Assembly (NCBI RefSeq): GCF_036226505.1
Contig: NZ_CP108484.1
Coordinates: 5,766,001-5,830,000, forward strand
From: Kitasatospora sp. NBC_01246
Lineage (GTDB): Bacteria; Actinomycetota; Actinomycetes; Streptomycetales; Streptomycetaceae
Direction of reading: 5' to 3'
Length of the DNA: 64,000 nt
Shown: piece after piece, positions 59,080 to 64,000 of the stretch
How the letters are laid out: every line of letters starts with the position of its first letter
Position numbering within the stretch: the first letter of the stretch is position 1
Notes under the pieces: model-generated
Told to the model about the DNA's origin: nothing
Seen by the model: only the letters and a program-made list of their open reading frames with translations
The model's database searches: none
Made by a program: the position numbers and the translations under genes

Positions 59080-60030
59080 GTGAGCAGCTCCCGTACCGTC
59101 CAGCCCCATGCCGCCCCGCCGCGCGTCGTCTCGGTGGTGGGCGCGACCGCCGCCGGCAAGTCCGACCTGGCCGTCGCCCTCGCCCGGGCCCTGGGCGGCG
59201 AAGTGATCAACACCGACTCGATGCAGCTCTACCGGGGCATGGACATCGGTACGGCCAAGCTCACCCTGGCGGAGCGCGAGGGCGTCCCGCACCACCTGAT
59301 GGACATCTGGGACGTCACCGAGGCCGCCAGCGTCGCCGAGTACCAGCGGCTGGCCCGGGCCGAGATCGACCGGTTGCTCGCGGCGGGCCGGACCGCCGTC
59401 CTGGTCGGCGGCTCGGGCCTGTACGTCCGGGCGGCGATCGACGAGATGGAGTTCCCCGGTACCGACCCGGAGGTCCGGGCCCGGCTGGAGGCCGAGCTGG
59501 CGCAGGCCGGCCCGTACGCGCTGCACCGGCGGCTGGCGGAGCTGGACCCGGCCGCCGCAGAGGCGATCCTGACCGGCAACGGCCGACGGATCGTCCGGGC
59601 GCTGGAGGTCATCGAGATCACCGGGCAGCCCTTCACCGCCAACCTGCCGAGCAACACCGCCGTCTACGACGCCGTCCAGATCGGCGTCGCGGTGCCCCGG
59701 CCCGAACTGGACGAGCGGATCGCCCTGCGGGTCGACCGGATGTGGCGGGCCGGACTCCTGGACGAGGTGCGGGAGCTGGAGGGGCTCGGCCTGCGTGAGG
59801 GCCGGACGGCCTCCCGGGCGCTCGGCTACCAGCAGGTGCTGGACCACTTCGCCGGCGAGTGCACCGAGGACGAGGCCCGTGCCGAGACCGTCCGGGCCAC
59901 CAAGCGGTTCGCCCGCCGCCAGGAGTCCTGGTTCCGGCGCGACGACCGGATCCACTGGCTCTCCCGGCCGGCCGGCGCCGACCCCGCCGAGCTGCTCTCG
60001 CGCTCCATGGAGCTGATCGAGCGTCAGTAA
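59080..60030 (+). CDS. miaA: tRNA dimethylallyltransferase
   Basis: 316-aa enzyme that adds the dimethylallyl group to A37 of tRNAs. P-loop GATAAGKS is at residues 21-28, followed by the general-base Asp in NTDSMQLYRGMDIGTAK, and VGGSGLYVRA. RIVRALEVIEITG and the TKRFARRQESWFRRD C-terminal block complete the family signature. Start: GTG, 6 nt after a GAGACT hexamer and with no ribosome site. It supplies the substrate of MiaB encoded upstream. Confidence 0.96.
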   Translation: MSSSRTVQPHAAPPRVVSVVGATAAGKSDLAVALARALGGEVINTDSMQLYRGMDIGTAKLTLAEREGVPHHLMDIWDVTEAASVAEYQRLARAEIDRLLAAGRTAVLVGGSGLYVRAAIDEMEFPGTDPEVRARLEAELAQAGPYALHRRLAELDPAAAEAILTGNGRRIVRALEVIEITGQPFTANLPSNTAVYDAVQIGVAVPRPELDERIALRVDRMWRAGLLDEVRELEGLGLREGRTASRALGYQQVLDHFAGECTEDEARAETVRATKRFARRQESWFRRDDRIHWLSRPAGADPAELLSRSMELIERQ

Positions 60031-60276
60031 TCGGACGGGCCGTGGACGGGATCCGGCCAATCCGGCGGTGCAGCTGCGCGCGCAGGTGGGCGTGCAGGAC
60101 GAACCCGCGGTTACGGCCGGATCACGTCATGGCCACGGATCACCCGATGGCCCCGGTCAGGCCCGGAACGCCCTCCTGGACATGCCATCATCGATGCCAT
60201 AAGGGTCGGCCCCGGGCGGGTCGACCGTTGCCCGGCCGCGAGTCCGCACTCGTGTCGAACTGTCAGGGGAGGCCGC

Positions 60277-60786
60277 GTGTCAACGGGTACCGGCCCCGAA
60301 AGCGGTCAGAGCGGGAGCGCCACGGCTCAGGCCGACGGCCCCGACGCCTCCTCCCTGCCGGACCTGCCGGTGCTGGCGGGTCTCGACGGACCGACCTCCT
60401 ACGCGCTCGCGCTGCCCGCCCTGGACACCAGCGCCCCGGCCGGCGCGGTGCACGAGCGGGAGATCCGGCCGCGCCGCCGGCTGCGCTGGTGGCAGACCCT
60501 GCCGATCGCGCTGCTGGGCACCGCCGGCTCGCTGATGTTCGCCTTCCCGCTCGCCTTCGGCTCGGCCGGGGCCGGCTCCGCGATGGTCGGCATGCTCGGT
60601 CTGCTGCTCACCGCGGCCTCGGTCGGCTGGGGCGCGATGGCCGCCCGGCACGCCGGGTACAAGTGGCCGGGGCTGCCGCGTCGCGGCTCGGGCCGGCGCG
60701 CCGGGTGGAAGGCGATCGTGATCTACACCCTGGTCGCCCTGGTCGCCTGCGCGCTCGCGCTGTGGCGGGTCGTCCACCTGCGCTGA
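60277..60786 (+). CDS. conserved actinobacterial membrane protein of unknown function
   Basis: 169-aa protein with a ~65-residue disordered Ser/Gly/Asp-rich N-terminus, a basic RPRRRLRWW patch, then three hydrophobic segments at about 77-95, 100-120 and 146-166. Start: GTG with GGGGAGG 6 nt upstream. It sits between miaA and dapF, a position held by a similar membrane protein in other streptomycetes. Function not recognised. The 246-bp gap before it (60031-60276) shows nothing beyond a possible leader. Confidence 0.75.
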   Translation: MSTGTGPESGQSGSATAQADGPDASSLPDLPVLAGLDGPTSYALALPALDTSAPAGAVHEREIRPRRRLRWWQTLPIALLGTAGSLMFAFPLAFGSAGAGSAMVGMLGLLLTAASVGWGAMAARHAGYKWPGLPRRGSGRRAGWKAIVIYTLVALVACALALWRVVHLR

Positions 60787-60859
60787 CCGCCACCGCCCGC
60801 CGCCTCGGCGGGCGCGGTCCGCCTGCTGGTCCGCGGCGCTGCGGAGCGGGCCCGCTCAG

Positions 60860-60865
60860 TATGAT
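60860..60865 (+). promoter_or_regulatory. -10 element of dapF (leaderless)
   Basis: TATGAT, close to the SigA consensus, exactly 7 nt before the GTG at 60873. The hexamer overlaps the alternative ATG at 60861, which argues against that start. Confidence 0.65.
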
Positions 60866-60872
60866 CGGGAGG

Positions 60873-61781
60873 GTGAGCGAATCCTCCGTGACCCCCGCCG
60901 GCCTGCCCTTCCTGAAGGGGCACGGCACCCAGAACGACTTCGTCATCGTGCCCGATCCGGACGGCCTGCTGACGATCGGCCCCGAGGCGGTCGCCGCGCT
61001 CTGCGACCGCCGGGCCGGCATCGGCGGGGACGGGCTGCTGCGGGTGGTGCGCTCGGCCGCCGACCCGGTCGCGGCCGACCAGGCGGAGCAGGCCGAGTGG
61101 TTCATGGACTACCGCAACTCCGACGGTTCGATCGGCGAGATGTGCGGCAACGGGGTCCGGGTCTTCGCCCGCTACCTGGTCGAGGCCGGGCTGGCCGAGC
61201 CGGGCGAGCTGGCGGTGGCCACCCGGGCCGGCGTGCGGCGGGTGCGGGTGGGCGCGGACGCCGGGGACGGCACGCCCGGTCAGGTGACCGTGGACATGGG
61301 CCGCGCGGTGCTGCCCGGACCGGACGGCATCGAGGTGGCGGTCGGCGAGCGGCGCTGGCCGGCCCGCAACGTGAACATGGGCAACCCGCACGCGGTGGCC
61401 TTCGTGGACAGCCTCGACCAGGCCGGCGACCTGCTGAGCGCGCCGCTCACCAGCCCCGCGAACGCCTACCCGGAGGGCGTCAACGTCGAGTTCGTGGTGG
61501 ACCGCGGTCCGCGCCACGTCGCGATGCGGGTGCACGAGCGCGGCTCGGGCGAGACCCGCTCCTGCGGCACCGGGGCCTGCGCCGTCGCCGTGGCCGCCGC
61601 CCGGCGGGACGGTGTCGACCCGTCGGTCACCGGTGAGGCCGTCACCTACACCGTGGACGTGCTCGGGGGCCGGCTGGTGATCACCGAGTACCCGGACGGC
61701 CGGGTGGAGAAGACCGGTCCGGCGGTCATCGTGGCCCGTGGCGAGCTCGACCCGGGGTGGCTCGCCACCGCCCACCGGTAG
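60873..61781 (+). CDS. dapF: diaminopimelate epimerase
   Basis: 302-aa cofactor-free epimerase converting LL- to meso-diaminopimelate for lysine synthesis (and peptidoglycan in meso-DAP organisms; streptomycetes use LL-DAP in the wall, so here mainly lysine). The two active-site Cys are Cys91 (MCGNGVR) and Cys231 (RSCGTGACA). HGTQNDFV and NVNMGNPHAV are the substrate-binding blocks. Start: GTG 60873 chosen because TATGAT lies 7 nt before it; ATG 60861 would lie inside that -10. Confidence 0.95.
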   Translation: MSESSVTPAGLPFLKGHGTQNDFVIVPDPDGLLTIGPEAVAALCDRRAGIGGDGLLRVVRSAADPVAADQAEQAEWFMDYRNSDGSIGEMCGNGVRVFARYLVEAGLAEPGELAVATRAGVRRVRVGADAGDGTPGQVTVDMGRAVLPGPDGIEVAVGERRWPARNVNMGNPHAVAFVDSLDQAGDLLSAPLTSPANAYPEGVNVEFVVDRGPRHVAMRVHERGSGETRSCGTGACAVAVAAARRDGVDPSVTGEAVTYTVDVLGGRLVITEYPDGRVEKTGPAVIVARGELDPGWLATAHR

Positions 61782-61961
61782 GTCCGGTTCGAACAGGCCC
61801 TGGCAGCGCGGCCGGTTTGCCCATTTCGTGCGGTGATGAATCCCCCCGTTCGGGTGATCCCGATGACCGACGGGGAGCAGGGCGTCGCGGAACGTGCTCT
61901 GCTCGGTAGCATGGACCACCGGGTCGGCCAATGCTCCCGGTGACCGCTGCCGGAGGTGCCG

Positions 61962-64000
61962 ATGACCATCGAAGCCGGGCAGCCCCTGGCGGGGCAGCCG
62001 ACGTCCGCACGGCAGGCCGGGCCCAAGCGGCCCCTGGGAGGCCTCGGCCGGGCCGCCCTCGGCCGGGCCGGGCGCGCCGCCCTGCTGGCCACCGGCCGCA
62101 CGCCGGTGCCGGACGCGCTCGAACCGCTGGTGCAGGCCCACCGCCGCCACCATCCGCAGGCCGACCTCGGCCTGCTCGGCCGGGCCTACCGGCTCGCCGA
62201 GGCCAGCCACCGCGGGCAGAAGCGCAAGAGCGGCGAGCCGTACATCACCCACCCACTGGCCGTCACCATGATCCTGGCCCAACTCGGCGCCGGGACGACC
62301 ACGTTGGTCGCCTCGCTGCTCCACGACACCGTGGAGGACACCGAGTTGACGCTGGACCAGGTGGGGGCCGGCTTCGGGCCCGAAGTCGCCTACCTGGTCG
62401 ACGGGGTGACGAAGCTGGAGAAGGTCGACTTCGGTGCGGCGGCCGAGGCGGAGACCTTCCGCAAGATGCTGGTCGCCACCGGGGACGACGTCCGGGTGAT
62501 GGTCATCAAGCTCGCCGACCGGCTGCACAACATGCGCACCATCCGGCACATGAAGCCCGCCAGCCGGGTCCGGATCGCCAAGGTCACCCGGGACGTGCTG
62601 ATCCCGCTGGCCGAGCGGCTGGGCATCCAGGTGCTCAAGGCGGAGCTGGAGGACATCGTCTTCGCCACCCTGCACCCGGAGGAGTACGCCCGGACCAGGG
62701 CGCTGCTGGCCGGCCGCGAGGACCACCCGGACGCCCTGCTCGCCCCGTTCGCCCTGGCGCTGGGCCGCCAGCTCGCCGAGGCCGGGGTGGCCGCCGAGGT
62801 CACCGTCCGGCCGCGGCACTGCGTCTCGCTGCACCGGGTCCTGCTCAAGCGGGACGCCGCCGCCGGGCCGGACGGGCGCCCGCAGGGGCCCCAGCCCGCC
62901 GACTTCGGCCGGGTGCTGGTGGTGGTCGAGGAGAACGCGGACTGCTACGCCGTGCTCGGCGAACTGCACACCTGCTGGACACCGCTGCCGGGCGAGTTCA
63001 AGGACTTCGTGGCCGCTCCCAAGTTCAACCTCTACCAGTCGCTGCACACCGCGGTGGCGCTGGAGGGCGGCGAGGTGGTCGAGGTGCTGGTCCGCACCCG
63101 GCGGATGCACGAGATCGCCGAGACCGGGGTGGTGGCCCTCGGCGACCCCCGCCAGCCCGGCACCGAGCCGGGCGCGGACGAGCTGGACCGCACCGACCCG
63201 GCCAGACCCGGCTGGCTCAGCCGGCTGCTGGAGTGGCAGCAGGAGACGCCCGATCCCGACGCGTTCTGGTCCGCGCTGACCGCCGACCTCGCCGGGGACC
63301 GCGAGATCACCGTCGTCACCGAGGCCGGCGAAACGCTTCAGCTGCGGGCCGGTGCCAGCTGCGTCGACGCGGCCTACCTGCTCGGCGAGGAGACCGGCCA
63401 CCGATGTATCGGCGCCCGGGTCAACGGCCGGCTCACCGCGCTCTCCACCGTCCTCCAGGACGGCGACCGGGTGGCCATCCTCACCGAGCAGGGCGATCCG
63501 GCCGCCCGCCCGTCCGGCCCGGCGCCCGAGTGGCTGGCGCACGCCCGTACGCCGGCCGCCCGGCTGGCCATCGAGCGGTGGCTGGCCGACCACCCGCCGC
63601 GCGTCCCGGTGGTCCGCACCGGGCCGTCGGCCGGCCAGCCGGCACCGCCCGCGCACCGCACCGCCGAGCGCGGCGAGGCCCCGGTCACGGTGGTCGGCCG
63701 GCCCGGGGCGCCGGTCCGGCTGGCCCGCTGCTGCACCCCGGTGCCACCGGACGAGGTCAGCGGCTTCGCGATCCGCGGCGGCGCGGTCGCCGTGCACCGC
63801 ACCGGCTGTCCGGCCGGCGAGCGGATGCGGGCGGACGGGCGGGGCACCCCGGAGGTCCGCTGGCGGCCCGGCGCCGCGCCGCCGTCCGGTTACCGGGCCA
63901 CCCTGCGGGCCGAGGCGCTGAACCGGCCCCGGCTGCTGGCGGACCTCACCGCGGCGATCTCGGGGGAGGGCGTCGGGATCGTCTCGGCGGAGGTGGAGCC
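61962..64000 (+). CDS. rshA: RelA/SpoT homologue RshA (3' end outside window)
   Basis: 679 codons visible, open at the window edge. The HD (p)ppGpp hydrolase domain is intact: SHRGQ, THP, His121-Asp122 in LLHDTVEDT and KLADRLHNMRT. The synthetase domain keeps Asp314, YQSLHT and Glu374 (EVLVRT), but the Arg five residues after Asp314 is Leu319. In addition GRPKH reads VRPRH, and the RxKD motif of bifunctional enzymes reads EFKD (Glu345). A TGS domain follows at about 440-505 and an ACT domain is beginning. Position after dapF matches rshA of S. coelicolor, the second RSH gene besides relA. Start: ATG with GGAGGTG 3 nt upstream. Confidence 0.93.
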   Translation, partial: MTIEAGQPLAGQPTSARQAGPKRPLGGLGRAALGRAGRAALLATGRTPVPDALEPLVQAHRRHHPQADLGLLGRAYRLAEASHRGQKRKSGEPYITHPLAVTMILAQLGAGTTTLVASLLHDTVEDTELTLDQVGAGFGPEVAYLVDGVTKLEKVDFGAAAEAETFRKMLVATGDDVRVMVIKLADRLHNMRTIRHMKPASRVRIAKVTRDVLIPLAERLGIQVLKAELEDIVFATLHPEEYARTRALLAGREDHPDALLAPFALALGRQLAEAGVAAEVTVRPRHCVSLHRVLLKRDAAAGPDGRPQGPQPADFGRVLVVVEENADCYAVLGELHTCWTPLPGEFKDFVAAPKFNLYQSLHTAVALEGGEVVEVLVRTRRMHEIAETGVVALGDPRQPGTEPGADELDRTDPARPGWLSRLLEWQQETPDPDAFWSALTADLAGDREITVVTEAGETLQLRAGASCVDAAYLLGEETGHRCIGARVNGRLTALSTVLQDGDRVAILTEQGDPAARPSGPAPEWLAHARTPAARLAIERWLADHPPRVPVVRTGPSAGQPAPPAHRTAERGEAPVTVVGRPGAPVRLARCCTPVPPDEVSGFAIRGGAVAVHRTGCPAGERMRADGRGTPEVRWRPGAAPPSGYRATLRAEALNRPRLLADLTAAISGEGVGIVSAEVE

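Noticed and set aside
58650..59080. A toxin-antitoxin operon around the MT0933-like gene.
   Set aside because: Neighbours are a dioxygenase-like gene and miaA on the opposite strand; no second small gene with a ribosome site is present.
60861..61781. ATG at 60861 as the dapF start.
   Set aside because: It lies inside a near-consensus -10 hexamer; the GTG at 60873 is placed 7 nt downstream of it.

Overview
The window is high-GC actinobacterial chromosome, and gene content and order point to Streptomycetaceae (Streptomyces or a close relative such as Kitasatospora). The evidence is a complete 16S-23S-5S operon without spacer tRNAs, GTG/TTG starts, Streptomyces-type SD and -10 sequences, and long runs whose order I recall from the S. 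coelicolor core: osaC-osaA-osaB-ftsK; rimO-pgsA-cinA-clgR; recA-recX; gluDCBA/gluR-gluK; miaB ... miaA ... dapF-rshA. Everything here is read by eye from sequence; no database search was run.

Layout. 1-6.5 kb: a polyamine uptake and oxidation operon (aldehyde dehydrogenase, truncated by the window edge; PotD-, PotA-, PotB- and PotC-like ABC transporter; FAD amine oxidoreductase), closed by a strong hairpin. 6.5-10 kb: a pentanucleotide repeat array between two hairpins, a small conserved protein, a degenerate AbiEii-type nucleotidyltransferase-fold protein and mmsA. 10-15.8 kb: the rRNA operon with leader promoters, both processing stalks and a textbook terminator. 15.8-17.4 kb: convergent PAP2-family and acetate-transporter-family membrane proteins. 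17.6-26.2 kb: the osmotic-stress signalling locus, with osaC (RsbW-like/PAS/GAF/PP2C) divergent from osaA (seven near-identical 92-residue HAMP-type repeats, kinase, receiver) and osaB. A SigB-type promoter can be read upstream of osaC.

26-43 kb: ftsK, a RodZ-like HTH membrane protein, rimO-pgsA-cinA (start/stop overlaps), clgR, a small ORF, the giant helicase lhr, a secreted subtilase, a GNAT enzyme, a DUF3046 protein and an AI-2E-type membrane protein. 43-49 kb: SOS-regulated recA with recX, RNase Y, and a convergent flavin monooxygenase whose 3' end overlaps rny. 49-56 kb: glutamate uptake gluABCD, its divergent two-component system gluR-gluK, and an orphan TAXI-type binding protein. 56-64 kb: miaB, an extradiol-dioxygenase-like protein, an MT0933-like small protein, miaA, a membrane protein, dapF and the 5' two-thirds or more of a RelA/SpoT homologue (rshA) whose hydrolase motifs are intact but whose synthetase motifs look altered.

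Most of the window is conserved core genome and I see no mobile element, CRISPR array or prophage. The points most worth following are the OsaA repeat array with its SigB-type promoter, the altered synthetase of RshA, the pseudo-nucleotidyltransferase before mmsA, the TAXI protein beside the glutamate-sensing system, the pentamer array at 6.56 kb, and a set of genes whose -10 hexamer lies exactly 7 nt before the start codon (predicted leaderless mRNAs).
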